Shown piece by piece: positions 1-12,692 of a DNA stretch of 64,000 nucleotides (position 1 is the stretch's first letter; every line of letters starts with the position of its first letter). The stretch comes from Quercus robur. Lineage: Eukaryota > Streptophyta > Magnoliopsida > Fagales > Fagaceae. The DNA is taken from the NCBI RefSeq assembly GCF_932294415.1, contig NC_065536.1:11397974-11461973 (forward strand), in the 5' to 3' direction. The notes under the pieces are model-generated. The model searched no databases. It saw only the letters and a program-made list of their open reading frames with translations, and was not told the DNA's origin. The position numbers and the translations under genes are program-made.

Positions 1-338
1 GGTTGGTTAATTCTCTTATTTTTCCATTCCTTGTGAGCTTGTATGTTGTTGATTATTAGGTCTAAGCCCACTTCCCCAATACCTAATGCTGTATGTGCTG
101 TCATTGTACTATTATACTACCAGCTGTACTATACTTATATACCTCTATATTATCTTAACTAGGTTGAGAGCTTATATCCTAAATAGAAGAATTCGAAGAA
201 AGGCACATGTTGCCAATTTGGCTTTTTATTCATAAAAAAAGGTTTCCAGTTTGGTAGTTCCAATAGTATTATAATTATTATCATGAATTTGATCCAATGA
301 TATTAATTAAATTTCAAAACATTTGTGCATATGATTAG

Positions 339-930
339 GTCATGGTGAAGACTACCAAGTTCAACTCGTAGTAGGTCAATGCCCAAGAAGTTGTATCCAT
401 TATGTTACACCTTCACAGAGAATTATCTTAGAGGAACTAATACACAGGTAGATAGTCATATCTCTTACCTTCCTTGAAATCACTGTTGACTGTTGTAGGA
501 AAAAATATTGATACAAATGAACTGTATAGAGTCACTTCACTGTAGTCACACTTGTGAAAGAAATGGAGCTAGCATGTGTTCTTGACTCAGCTTGATTAGT
601 GTATCACCTGCATTTTCATGCTCCATATCTATTTCAGCAAAAAGCCCAGGATAAACATACACTGGTTGGTGTTATGAATAACCTTGATTTGATCACATAT
701 CACTGACACATATACTATCTTACAATTTTGGGATATATCTTATGGTTTCTAACTATGATTTCTATTTCTGGTTTATTTGATATCATAGTATCTTGAGCTC
801 GCCTTATAATTCATCAGCCGATGCAGAATTGCTTTATTCTCTTCTAGTTAAAGCCAAGTTTGAGAACAATTGGTACCAAAAGCCGAAGAAGCAACCCAAA
901 ACTTCAACCCAACATGTTGATTGGTTTTAA
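339..930 (+). CDS. Ferredoxin-domain plastid-type protein, last two exons (copy I, 5' part outside window)
   Basis: Two exons can be read: 339-447 (after an AG at 337-338, before GT at 448) and 798-930, ending in TAA. The first encodes HGEDYQVQL..QCPRSCIHYVTPSQ..ILEEL, whose CPxxCI motif matches the second cysteine cluster of bacterial-type [Fe-S] ferredoxin domains. The second encodes a basic tail ending in STQHVDWF. The phases agree (2+35 codons+2, then completion of a serine codon). This arrangement is known from plant plastid DnaJ-ferredoxin proteins (DJC76/77/82 class), and the nearby PPR gene pieces resemble the neighbour of Arabidopsis At3g05345, but that assignment is from memory. The upstream exons lie before base 1. 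No stop or frameshift is seen in these two exons, so of the three copies this one could still be functional. It is convergent with the DUF1995 gene at 2175-6697. Confidence 0.6.
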
Positions 931-2174
931 CATTTGGATGGTTTCAAATTCATGTGGCCAATCACACCCAGATTATTGGAGAAAATGGAGTGCATGTACA
1001 TTGAAAAGCAATCCTGGGGAATAATTAGTCTACTAAGGAGATGTGTGAAATCCTTTTCTTCCCCCCACACCCCACCCCCCAGGCATGGGAGGAGGGGGTG
1101 TTGATTGGAATTATGTCAATGGCATGTGTATCTAGTTAGAAGTTTACATTTCATTTTTGTTACAAAATCCACCATATTTTTTGAAAGGAAGTTCAATAAA
1201 TACTAAAAATTGATGTGATATCAATTGATTATGCTCTTATGCTCCATAAAACAGTTCTTTGCTTGCTAAACCTACCTTAATTACAAGCTTCTAGTTGGTC
1301 AGCTCCTCATCTACTACAGGATGGGTAACACTAATTTATTTCTATGAGTGAAGTTCTTGTGGTTTCACCACCACATTCAGCACCATGGCATGCCATTCAG
1401 TGAATAAAGGCAGATGAGCAATATATTATGGTTCTCCACAATCCCCACTTTCAGTCTTCAGATGTGGTTCTCATGCTTTTCACAGCATATGAAAGCCAAA
1501 CAAACTTAGAAACTGTAATATGATGCCTAAAGCCATGATGCAGGGCCTTCTTGTAAATTAGTATCCGAGCGACTGAGACCATGCCAAACGATCATGTATT
1601 GCCTGTTTGCGTGTGTGGTGGCTCAACATCTGCTCAGACCAATAATTAAAGACAAAATATTTGTCCCAAGCCACACTTGATACATCATTACTCAATGGGG
1701 AGTTGGGAGAAAATGAATGTAAACATCATTACTCAATGCAGGATCATAGGCTTAGAGTGAAAAAGTAAAGGGATAGGAGAGAGATAGAGGAACACTGATT
1801 GTGCTTTAATTTGGTGCATTTTGCATCAGTTCCTGCTACATCATTGAAGAACAGACACTATTTACCCTCCCAAAAAAAGACAAGGAAGAACAGAAACTTG
1901 ATTGAGATTGTGTAAATTAAATATGGGAAGAAGTCCCGTCAAATAGAGATTTTTTCTTTTGACCATCTTTTGATCGTATTGCAATATATAAGAACCACTA
2001 CTACAAACACTACTATACCCTTGATCATTGAAATATTGAAATCCGAATTATGCGTTATAATATAGAATTCAAGCTACAGAATTTATTGAGTAATATTGTT
2101 GGACTGAAATGTATTGATTATGAACAAATGCAAAGGGCCTTGCTCTATAAAGAGGAAAAGATAAAAACAGAGGA
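931..2174. other. Intergenic stretch between convergent genes
   Basis: This is the shared 3' flank between the ferredoxin-type gene and the DUF1995 gene. It contains a C/G-rich patch near 1062-1100 and is otherwise AT-rich. The same sequence recurs at 15404-16560 and 34852-36122, so it is part of the triplicated block. I see no coding sequence or RNA gene in it. Confidence 0.5.
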
Positions 2175-5100
2175 CTATTTTGAAATGGCCTTCATGAAGC
2201 GATTTAATGAAGAGAAGATGCCCACTACACCATCAATGAAAGATGGACCTTGCCCTGACTTCTCCTTTACATCTCCAAATATTATTTGCATTGATAAGCA
2301 AAAAATAATTTAACTTAAATTGTTTAACAGTCCACTAACACAGGATTTAACAATTCAAATAATAATAATAATAATAATAATAATCCATTGCCATACACAG
2401 TGTATTAATTAATGTAAAGGTAGTTTTTCTTTTTTTTGTTTAACACATGTTAAACCTGCTCTAATGAGACATTCTAAAAATTTAGTAGCAACCTACCTCA
2501 AGGTCCTCAGCATCGAGATGACTTATGAGTTCTTTAGCAAGAAGGTATCTGTTTGGTCTATCCTTGTCATCATAGAACACCTTCCATAATCTTGTAAATG
2601 ATCAGAAAACAGATTCAAAAGTAGAGTTATTAGACATACCCAGAAACATGGGAAATAGGACCCAAAAAAAATTGCTGAGAAGGCCAGCCAGATTGTTTGA
2701 CTTAGCCCCATTTGAAGGTGAGACTGGTAAAATCAAGAACTTGGGCTCTGTTCAAACTTCAAAGATTTAATGCTTAAATTTGGTCAACCATTTGACTTTG
2801 AATTATTTTGTGGCCTTCATCTATCATTTTATGATCACATGAAAGAATCACATAGCAATGCAGGGATCATAACATATGGTTATTTAGAAAAAAAAAAAAA
2901 AAAAAAAAAAAAAATCTAAACTATAAAGTCTAATTCAAATCATATCAATTTTTTCCTTTTTGAAATATCACCAACGAATAAATTCCTTTTCTTGATTTGG
3001 GATTGCCTGATCAATCCTTAGTCTAAAAGGTAGATCGGTTTGTATTCAACTCCCATCAGATTGGTGTCTCAGTGTCTGGACTTGGAAAAGTTCATGTGCA
3101 AGTCACTGGTGTTGCAGTTAGCCAAGCACAGTGTAGTCTGGAAGTAACTATTCACTAAAGGTGCCCATGAGATGTACAGAAGTTAGTAAGATGCAAAATG
3201 GCCCTTACCCTGAATAACACCTAAACAATGCACCGGATGGCAAAGGTCTCATTGAGTATACTGTTGTAAAAGTTCTGCACAAAAAAATGATAAGAGTTGG
3301 TAATTTGATACGATTCTAAACATGTAGACAATTGATACAAAAGTTTAATACACACAATTTATGTAATGCTACTAATGCTTTAAACAATTCAATTTGTCCC
3401 TAAAATGGGCTTAACTAAAGGAAGAGCACTAAAAGGAAAACTGTGAGCTAGTTTGAAATGTTGAGAGAAAGCAAAACATACTGTAAAAAAAACTCCTTAA
3501 CTTCCGAACGTTAAAACCAACTCCAACATCTTCGCTGATGAGACGTGGGTTCCACATGATGAGAGGCCTTGGCTGCCAATATATAATATACTGTGAGGAA
3601 AAATTCTTTCTAGCTTGAGGGAGACGTAATGAAAACCATGACAGTTTCCTAATGATGGTATTAGAGAATCTTTCTGAAAGTACAACATTTAAGCAAATTC
3701 CATCACCATATAATTGAAATATGAGCAACTTAGCTGATGCAATGAAATCAAATATTCCTAGATTAAAAGAATAAAAAGAGAAATGAAGTAATATTATATT
3801 AGAATACACCCTAAGCCATAGTACAAAACAAATACAAAGGTTGGACAAAATGTTACCACAATAATCTAAAAGAGTCAAACAAACTACGTAGAGAATTGCA
3901 GTTGCTACAGTTTGAGCACAAACAATTCATTTTATCTGATGTTCATAATCAGATATCATCAAAGACACATATGGATAGGACCTTTCAGTTCAACACTGTT
4001 AGAAGCCATGACATGAAACATTGTTTGTTGTATAGATATGTGTCAACAATGTAATTCAGATACTACCAATCTAGAATTGTTTGTACATGAGGATCATGCT
4101 AATAACAGAAATGAGGTGTATGGTGACCACCACTTCTAATAAAGGACTGAGGAGATCAATTCAGTACCGGATCATCTGAGAGGTCAGATGCAATTCTCTC
4201 TACATATTCCAACATCTGGTAGTCAGGAACAACCATAACCACAATTTCGTCTTCACTTTCTACAGTCTTCCTATCACTTAAGCTGGATAAAATAAAAAAA
4301 ATATTGCATGGCTGAGTCATGAAGTTCAATTAATCAATAATCAAGTAATTCAGTGGAATTTCATAAGTGCAATCAGCACAAAAATCAATAGAAGGTGAAA
4401 TATGAACAACAAAGTGCCAGATTTGTTTGGAAAAGGATGGCTAGCCAAGCTACCAATCATGCTCAAAGGAATTTCAATAGGGAGGTCAACATTACCTGGC
4501 AAATTCAAAAGTGGCATCTTTCCACCGGTATTTTAGAAGGGCAGCAGCACCAAGCATCTGGAAATATGGCTTTAATTCTCTACAAATTAAATTTATAGAA
4601 TCAAGTAACTGAGATCATAATTATTAAATAGTAAAACTAAAATTTCAAATTACATAAAAGCAATGGACAATACATTATTAACCAATATAACATTGCGAAT
4701 TGTAATCAATTCCTTAAGATAGCTTGCTTACACAAGGAGTGCTACTCTAAATATAGAAGCATCACCAGTCATATGTCCCTAGGACGAGTGAAACTAAGAC
4801 CAGTTTTTACTTTTCTTCTTGTTACCTACTGGAATTTCCAACTCCAGAATAAAAGTTAGGTAAAATTAAGTTAGATCCTCCTTCACATATTAATTCATTC
4901 TCTCATACTATGTGGTTCCAGTAAGTCAATCCCAAAGTTTCTTAACTTCAAGCGAAACTTTGAAATAACCTGACATCCTGTCTCTTCAATTAGTGTATCC
5001 AAGAAAATCCTTGATAGATCCCAGAGCTCAGCTTGTGCACCTTCATCATCTAGAAACTGCAACTGAGGAATTAGGAGCTCAACCTGTAAAAAAATGACCA

Positions 5101-6697
5101 AGCTGTAAGAACAAAAGAAAAGTGCAGACAAGCAACTGAAGTGGACTAACCGAGCACAAGCTTTTTCCATCTCTGCTGTGATTATCTTTCCCTTTCAAGA
5201 AAAATGCTCAAAATTTTAATACTATTTTACATTTCAAAGATCAAATATTAATCTTGCCCTCAGACAGGTTTAAGCTAAATTTTTTGCAACTATTATTTGG
5301 AAACAAGGTTTAATTGGTTGATATTTTGGATAAGCCAGCATTAGAACTCAGAAAACGGTATGCTAAAATTTTTTACTTTTTTTCACCTTTAGAGACTATT
5401 ATTTCATTAATATCCTTATTTAAAACTCCACAATTGCTTTTGATGCCGAGTCTCCAATAGAAAAGAAAAACTAACATCTCACTTGGGCAGGACTGCTTTT
5501 TAAAAATTTGAAATATTTCTTTACTTTTCTCTTCATTTGCCTCATTTAAGCTTCTGACTGATGGCCATGGAAAAAACCAAAACAAAGAACTGCTTCCATT
5601 TCAAATCAATAAAGCTAAAATTTTGTTGCCACCTACTATGGCTCTCATTCCTCCAGAAGACAGAAATAGGCCACTTGCTTGACTTGATTGCCGGACTGCT
5701 CCTTCCAAGTCAGGAGGCAAGCAACTGAAACATAAAATAAATCATAAGTGATTTTCCTTTCACTTATCACCTTCAACGCCAAGAAACAAGAAGTTAAGTA
5801 ATCCAAAAATGACAATTTATCTACTCTAGTCTCCACTCAACCAAACATAAATAAATAAAAAATATTAACATAAAGGCTAAGGGCTTTTGCATTATCGATG
5901 TTACACTAAACCCAAAACTTTAAAATTATTACCTAGTATAATGGTAGACAACCTCCTAGGCTAATAGACAAGCCTACCAGTTTGATCATGAACCACTTGA
6001 GCCTAGATAAGCTGCTCAGCCTTTCCAAAGGCTAATTACCACCCAAAGAGATGAAATTATTTCCCACTTTCCTTTATATCCAATTTGATCATTGGACATG
6101 TTAAGTAAATTATCACCATACTCTCCAAATTATCACTATAAAGATGAAAATAGACTGGTGTACCAAAATCTGAAATTGACAGCCTCTGACTACATATTAA
6201 AGACACAAAATGATTATGGTGAGATCAGCACAATTAAACCAATTTCAAATGTCTAATAAACACAACCAAATGGTTTATTCTCTCCAAAGGCCCCAAATTT
6301 GGCTGTTTATCTAACCATGCATGGTCACTCAACTCTGAGAGAAGGAAACATGAAACCCAAAAAGAGGCAATACCCAGATAAGCTAAGTAGCTGTAAGTGT
6401 CTACAAGAAACAAAACCTGTCATCTTCTTCTAATTCTTCTTGAACTGGGTGTGGCTGTGCTGGCAAAGTAGAGGGCGTGACTGTTTCAACTTCAAGACTG
6501 TCTAGGGGAGGCTCACCTTGGAACTTGTCACATATCCTTGAGCTAGGCCGAGCTTTGGTAAGTGAAACTCCATAGTGCCCATTAAGGATAGAGTGAGAAA
6601 AAGATAAGGAAAAGTGTGTGGTGGAGGATGAGTTGGGCAGTGATGCGAAGGAGCAACAGTTGAAGAAACAGCAACTTGAATAATTTGAAGAAGCCAT
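2175..6697 (-). pseudogene. DUF1995-type plastid protein gene, nine exons, with three lesions (copy I)
   Basis: Nine minus-strand exons can be assembled: 6417-6697, 5637-5724, 4970-5083, 4496-4579, 4168-4282, 3482-3572, 3209-3274, 2497-2590 and 2175-2285, giving about 347 residues. The N-terminus (MASSNYSSCC.., serine-rich) looks like a transit peptide. The body contains LPPDLEGAVRQS, VELLIPQLQFLDDEGAQAEL, LLKYRWKDATFEF, IVVMVVPDYQMLEYVERIA, RPLIMWNPRLISEDVGVGF, TTVYSMRPLPSGALFRCY, LWKVFYDDKDRPNRYLLAKEL and FSSLNRFMKAISK before TAG. I recognise this as the plant DUF1995 family (LPA3-like; family assignment from memory, biochemical role unclear). Three defects are visible: one extra T after FPDA in exon 4, a T-run one base short at the end of exon 6, and AA instead of AG before the last exon. 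The two shifts would offset each other but garble exon 5. Either the gene is decaying or the assembly has homopolymer errors. Confidence 0.6.
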
Positions 6698-6914
6698 GAA
6701 GTTTGCTAGAGCTACTCCAGTGCCAAAGCCATAGAAAACAACATACTGAAACTGGTTTTTTATCAAAATTTTGTTGGTTGTTGTTTGATTTTGACTGTTA
6801 ATTGTCATGGACAAAAGGCTTTTGTAGTTTTAGTATGCATTTGGTGTGTGGTTAGAAGCTGCCACACCTTTCATAGCAAGAGATCCAACAACTGTCTGCC
6901 ACGTCAACAAGAGG

Positions 6915-6931
6915 CACGTGACTTTCACGTG
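6915..6931. promoter_or_regulatory. Paired G-boxes upstream of the DUF1995 gene
   Basis: Two CACGTG palindromes at 6915-6920 and 6926-6931 lie about 220 bp upstream of the DUF1995-type ATG at 6697. G-boxes bind plant bZIP and bHLH factors and are common in light-responsive promoters, which would suit a gene for a plastid protein. The function is inferred. Confidence 0.45.
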
Positions 6932-6954
6932 ACAATCGCTTTAGTTATTTACTG

Positions 6955-7160
6955 TTAGTTGATTAACTTATTATGATCTTTGTTTCTTGACTTACCTCGT
7001 CTAAAATAAATGAATTTTGGCTATATAACCCTGGTTAGTTGATTAGGATCTTTAAAGCCCACCCCAATGTAGTTGTAAAAAGTTTTAGCTAAGTTAAATT
7101 GAATTGAGTTGCTCTTAAATATTTTTACTTAAAGACATGAAAGCGTGACTTGTGAAACTA
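6955..7160. repeat. Displaced piece of the PPR-block 3' flank
   Basis: This segment matches about 18305-18500 and 51305-51500 almost base for base (for example the shared TTGACTTACCTCGTCTAAAA). It sits just upstream of the DUF1995 promoter, away from any PPR coding sequence, showing that block B has been broken and moved. Confidence 0.6.
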
Positions 7161-7329
7161 ATTTGTGAAGAATTAGCTAAATATTGTAATCAGATAATTC
7201 AGATAGGATGCTTTCTTAAATGATGCAGCCAGTGAGAATAATTGGCCCCACATGGTTTCATCGATTTTATTATGATTACAAAGAGGGTATATATGCATGG
7301 TACAACACAGTTAGAAAATAGAAGTGCCT

Positions 7330-7483
7330 GAGTTGTTGAGTGTTCTTTGAATATCCAAGTAACAACGGGAGTTGCGGGAAAGTTCTGTTTAGTAGAGCAT
7401 CTTCAGAGTCAACACTTGTCAATCCCTGCTGGATTGCAATATACATTTCCTGAGGTCAGTGATAGCATTCATTATTATGTGAA
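7330..7483. repeat. Displaced piece of the mannosidase-block 3' flank
   Basis: The sequence from TTTGAATATCCAAG to the Helitron junction matches 27963-28120 in the 3' flank of the 27-kb mannosidase relic, including ATACATTTCCTGAGGTCA. The match resumes for a short distance after 13498. It therefore serves as the flank of an occupied Helitron site whose empty counterpart is at about 28118-28140. Confidence 0.55.
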
Positions 7484-10400
7484 CTAGTCGCTAACCCGTG
7501 CAATGCACGGGAAAATACAGAAAAATGTTCAAGAAATTCATTTTTTTTAATTCATCTTCCGCTAGATTGATGAAAGCTATAAGATTTATTCCTAATATTC
7601 ATGTACTTAAACAGCAAGTTTAAATGGTTAAATGTTGCAAGTTTGATGAATCTATAATCATAACCTCTCCATTCCAGAGTTACAAAAGTAAATTTATGAA
7701 TCTTTACTCCTCTTTCGGCAAGCACAATTATTTTCCAATTAAATCTCCTTTCAAATAGTGTTTCTCATTATTGGTACATTTTGTTGTTGGAAAAGAGATA
7801 TGCAAGTCTAATCTTTAGTTCCTATTGCAAAGTTACATGGTACTTATAATTTGTTTCTAAATATTTGGTGATTGATTTATTTAATGAGGCTTGTTATATA
7901 AACTAATTCATTAAAAAAATTTCAAATGTTTCTCGAAAATTTAATTGGTTGAAAACAAAATCGGTGTTATTTAACAAATTTCCACTTTGAATTCATTGAA
8001 TTTTATTAAAATGCAAAACCCCATTTAAGACTAACGGTATTTGCTAAACTATCTAGCCATGCAACTATAAAAGTTGATAGTGTCTATATTGTGTGCAGGA
8101 GTGTGGATATGCATACACAAAACATACAAAATTAAAATACAAATTCTGTGTTCCTACTTCTCTATAAAATCTAAAAGGGAATAAAAACCAACATCATAGT
8201 TGAATACAAATTGTATCTGAAAGCATAATATAAAAGACGTTTCTTATTAACTTATATCCCAAAATTTTAAGGAACATCTCAAATAGTTTAGTAGCTAAAC
8301 ATAACTTTTAGTAACTATAGCATTCAGCAAGAACCTTCAATATCTGGCCTACTTTACAATTTTCTTTTTCAATAAGTAGCCTAATTTACATACATGATAG
8401 CTTAGCAACTGAGAGAAGAATTCCACTGAAATTTCTATGGCACCATCAAACCCCAAACTTGTCAACATGCGCTAATAGCCTTTGAGACATATGTGACACT
8501 TGCTCTCAACCAAAATGCTTCCTCTTTCCTTTAGATTCAATTTTTCCACCATGTTCTATAATAAGTTACATACAATCATCATAGAACTCCTAATCATAAC
8601 TTGAGGCAAGTTTTCAAGAACTCCATAGAACTCCAGTTTATGGTTTTCTTCCATGCTATCTATGTGTGGGAGTGCACCATCAGGTACACAATTCAATGTA
8701 AACATTTCTCTCTAGTCTAGAAAAAAAAGGGCAAATAATCATCAGTTGAATTATTTCCATTTAAAACAGATTTTGGATGCATGTTTGATTCAATAACTTA
8801 GGAAAAAAAATAATTAATAGGAGTTTCTTTGAATAAATTATGTTGAACTTATGACTATAAATAAAATCTAGATAAGATTTCAAAGAAACTATTACGCATT
8901 TACAGCTTAATATAAAGGACAAACCGAAACCTTAACATAAGAAAGAACAAAGGAGAAAAAAAACTTCAAATGCAGTAATTAAATTAAGCTTACTACCAAA
9001 AAGAAATAAGGAAAAAAAATAAACAATGAATAAAGAATCATCTGTAACCCTTGCTTAATGATGTACAACTACAAACATGGAAAAAAAAATGAAAGCATCT
9101 ACAACGAAAGAAGAAGTTATTACGGTTTTCTTCCCATATGAATGATGGTATGAGAGTTCCCAAATATGTTGGATTGAAATAACCAACACAAGTGAAATAG
9201 AATAGAATACCATAGAAACATCTTAGTAGAAATAACATAAAAAATACGTTTATTAGAAGAAAAAAAAACACAAAGCTATAGGTCATTGCTTTGTTAAATC
9301 TCTCTAAAAAGAATACCTACCAAAACGTACAAAGTAATCCACAATTGGCAAATTAACAAAGCAAAATTCATAATTCACAAAGGTATCTAAAAAGAACCTT
9401 CACAATTGATTGTGCTTCCATTTACTTTTGCTTCACTTTTTTTTTCCTCAACACCCAAATAGATGCTCAATTAAAATTGTGAGAAGATAATCCAACATCC
9501 AAAGCCCAGAAAAGTCTCTAAAAATCACATATTTGGTCATCCATATAAAAATATATATAATAAAAAAATAAAATAAAAACTGTTGGATTAAGGACATCAA
9601 AAAATAAAACAAAAACCAAATTATATGAAAAAAAAAAAAAAAAAAATCACCACAAACAACCAAAACAGTCACCAAAAACATTGACAATGATGACAAAATT
9701 AAGGACATCAAACCCACTTAGAATTACCACGTTATGATTTTTTGTTGATGACTCTGATTCTTTCTTGCTTTCATTGGCAAGTAGAACTGGTGCTCATTGC
9801 TTACAACCCCAAACCATAATCCACTCTCCAATATGTCCACTGATATATTTAAAAGCGAAAGAAAAATTAACCCTGAAAAAAATATAAAAACCTCAACTTT
9901 TTTTTTTGATAAGTATACATGATAAGGATGATGTGCCCTTAATTTTATTAAAATACATATAAGAAGGATGTGGAATTAAATCATATGATTTGGGACCAGG
10001 CTCTATCTTTTCAACCGGACACATGATTCAATTGCATTCATTTATTTGTTTATTTTTTATGTTACACAACTTAGTAACTTCTTATTTATCATTCATAAGG
10101 AAATAAATAAATAAAATTAAACATTAGATTACTCTGTAATCATCTTTAAAAAAAAAACTAATAATAAAAAGAGTTCAAATTTGGTAAGGATTTAGTAATA
10201 ATAATAAATAAATAAATCATCCAAATGATAGCTTGGAAGATTGAATAGCTCATTCATGACCAAGAATTTAAACCACTGTGGCTTACTTGTTTGAAGACTG
10301 ATATGCAAAGTACAACTACAGAATGATGGTTTCCAGGTAATTCAGGTGGGCACATACATTGATTGTCGATTAATGGATGAGAGTGTCCGTAAACTAATGA

Positions 10401-11415
10401 TAAATGCAGCATGTATACTTCATACCAATGAGATTTTAATGCTGTAATACTTAAGATTTAAGAACCTTTGCTCCACAAAAACGTACTTGGAAGCATAAGC
10501 ATCGTGTTCATCTCTTGTTTGAATAACTCTAGGCCTTTTTTGTTAGTTTCTCTACTCTATTATCAATTTATCATAGTGAATGTGGCAATACCTAATTACG
10601 TGACAATTGATTAACATATGTAGTTAAGTGACAATTAAATCAATTAGACATTTAAATACATCCAATCAATGCACAATCATCTATATAAAATAGGAAATTA
10701 GTAATATTGATTAAGGTATGGATAAAGGCTTCAGTACAATCCATAATGACCCTCCCACACAACTCAGCAAGTAGCAGAACTACCAAATCGACACTGAAGA
10801 TAGATGTACATTCAACAAAGTCACATGTATTATGACTACAGTCTAAGGTTCAAATGATAAACTATCCATTATAGCGTGATGAGAATAATGTAAACCACAT
10901 ATGGAGATTGACCTGCAAGCTGCAGCTATTCAAAAACAATGAATCTTGATATGTTCTTTCCTCACAGCCTGCACAAGGAAGGTGGATACATTCTTCCTCC
11001 AATCTCCTGAAGTTGTATAACCTTAGCTTCAAATAATCACAGATTGGGGTAATTTTCTTTACCCTAATTTTTGAGCTTTTCTCTACAAACAATGGCAACA
11101 ACTAAAAATTCAAAAAATTGCAGACCATAAACTCAATACCCAAACAGAAAAACACAGAAGAATTAACCCTAAAGATTTTACATATACATTGAAAATAAAA
11201 TTTAAGCAGGGCTGGCTCAATGAATTTGGGGGCCCTAGACGAAAGCTTTAAATGGGGCCTTTTATTATATTTAATTATAAATTCATATATATTTTTCAAT
11301 TAAAATTTATTTTTCTTGCTTTTTGAGAGGCAAAATTACTAATTAAATTTTTGCATTCAAGTTCCGCTAACATTTGCTTTTCAATTAGTAATATGGCTAA
11401 TCTACTTAATCTTTC

Positions 11416-12400
11416 TTATGACATAGTTGATCTTAAATAGGATTTTATTAATTTTAATTTTGAAAAACTTATTTCTGCGGAAGCAACTGCAACAAGTATA
11501 GTTAGTAATATTCTCAAAGCAATACATGCATTTGAAAAAGATTCTAGCCTCTTTATATAATTTAGTACATTAATTGGAGAGTTTTCATTTATTTGCAAAA
11601 CTTCTTTTAAAACTTTTAGTTAGGGGTGTCCATGGGTCAGGCCGGGTCGGGTTTGTGACCAACCCGGAACCGACTCGATTTAGTCGGGTGGATTAAAATT
11701 TGACCCGAAACCGACCCGGACGACTGGCTGGATTTTTCGGTTCAGGTCTTGTCGGTTTCGGGTTGTTTCGGGTCGGTTTCGGGTTTCATCGCCGAAGCCG
11801 AAATCTGGCCGATCCAGCGAGATCTGGCCGAAATTTGGCCGGATCCGGCGAGATCTGGCCGAAATCTGGCCGGATCCGGCGAGATCTGGCCGAAATCTGG
11901 CCTAGATTTCGTCGGATAACGTCGAGATCTCGCCATCTTTGATCTGGTATGCTGAATATTTCGCCGGAAACGTTAAAGGTTTGGAGATTTGGTCTGGGTT
12001 GCTTAATATTTCGCCGAAAATGTTTAAAGGTATCGGAGATTGGTTTGGGTTGCGTAATATTTCGCCGGAAACGTTAAAGGTATCAGTTCGGGTCGAGTTT
12101 CACGGGTTTTGAAATGCAAAACCGCCAACCGACCCGCCGGGGGTCGGGTTTGACAGTTCGGAACCCGCGTCCGACTGCCGGAGTCGTCGGATCGGGTGGT
12201 GGCGGGTCGGAATCGGGCGGGTTGGCCGGGTTGAGCGGGTCACCGGGTTTGCTGGACACCCCTACTTTTAGTTCTGAAAATAAATCTAAGCCATCAATAT
12301 CGGAATTAGTTTCATGTGTGAGAAAATATTCAAGATTAAGACAATTTTTTTTCAAACTATACAATTTTTTTGATGGGATATTATATAATATATTATTACT
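11416..12400 (-). pseudogene. hAT transposase C-terminal remnant, split by a MITE
   Basis: Two minus-strand pieces belong to one hAT transposase tail: ...DIDGLDLFSELKV on the right of the inserted MITE and INENSPINVLNYIKRLES...SFSKLKLIKSYLRSTMS on the left. The second carries the conserved A-S-x-E-x-S-F-S-K-L-K motif of the hAT C-terminal dimerisation region. A stop follows RSTMS, where relatives continue. The reading frame is interrupted by the 644-bp element at 11621-12264. No DDE catalytic core remains. Confidence 0.75.
11621..12264. mobile_element. GC-rich hAT-type MITE nested in the hAT element
   Basis: The ends are perfect 12-bp inverted repeats TAGGGGTGTCCA / TGGACACCCCTA, flanked by the 8-bp direct repeat CTTTTAGT (11613-11620 and 12265-12272). 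The interior is very GC-rich in an AT-rich region, with many GGGTCGGGT-like pentamer arrays and a roughly 31-bp tandem unit (GATCTGGCCGAAATCTGGCC plus GGATCCGGCGA) near 11815-11900. A second direct repeat built on TTTCGCCGGAAA lies at about 11958-12080. The open frames inside it are by-products of this repeat composition. The 8-bp duplication and TAGGGGTG ends place it in the hAT superfamily. Confidence 0.85.
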
Positions 12401-12485
12401 ATTTGGGGGCCCCTTTATCAGTGGGGGCCTTAGAGCACTGCCTAAGTGGCCTATAGCTTCAGCCGGCCTTGAATTTAAGTATACC

Positions 12486-12692
12486 TCAACTTGATATACA
12501 GACCTTGTAGCCAATGTAGATATTGACAGCTCGTACAGAGGAGGCAGCTAACAACTCCTCGCCATTAAAGTTGACGGTGGCCTTGAACTTAGGCCTGTGG
12601 TCGGACCAATTTGCCTCTCGCAAAAGGATACGGATAGGAAACAGAGTGTTGATTGAATTACTGAAATACAAAAGAGAGATCAATGCAGCCAA
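12486..12692 (-). other. Possible captured gene fragment in Helitron 1
   Basis: A minus-strand open frame (MAALISLL..IRILLREANWSDHRPKFKATVNFNGEELLAASSVR) has the look of a conserved protein and lies in the same orientation as the Helitron, as captured exons often do. I do not recognise the family. A second candidate is the minus-strand frame at 10862-11101 (..LKLRLYNFRRLEEECIHLPC). Neither is supported beyond its length and composition. Confidence 0.25.

Larger units (their letters stand above)
11207..12471 (-). mobile_element. Deleted hAT transposon inside Helitron 1
   Basis: It is bounded by an 8-bp target duplication AATTTAAG (11199-11206 and 12472-12479) and imperfect terminal inverted repeats (CAGGGCTGGCT on the left, CAAGGCCGGCT on the right, read inward), the hAT hallmarks. 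The minus strand keeps the C-terminal part of a hAT transposase. One piece lies right of the internal MITE (about 12273-12400: LNLEYFLTHETNSDIDGLDLF) and one left of it (11416-11598: VASAEISFSKLKLIKSYL, the dimerisation-domain motif). The N-terminal and catalytic parts are missing, so this is a non-autonomous derivative. Confidence 0.85.

Noticed and set aside
2050-2313. Plus-strand 87-codon open frame, repeated at 36582-36842
   Set aside because: It is the antisense of the last DUF1995-type exon (minus strand 2175-2285); its repetition follows from the block duplication.
5151-5172. Possible 22-bp microexon (MEKACAR) in the DUF1995-type gene
   Set aside because: Including it breaks the frame into the next exon, whereas joining 5637 directly to 5083 gives the expected RAIVELLIPQL.
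11700-12494. Arginine/proline/glycine-rich open frames on both strands
   Set aside because: They are products of the GC-rich repeats in the MITE at 11621-12264, not conserved proteins.
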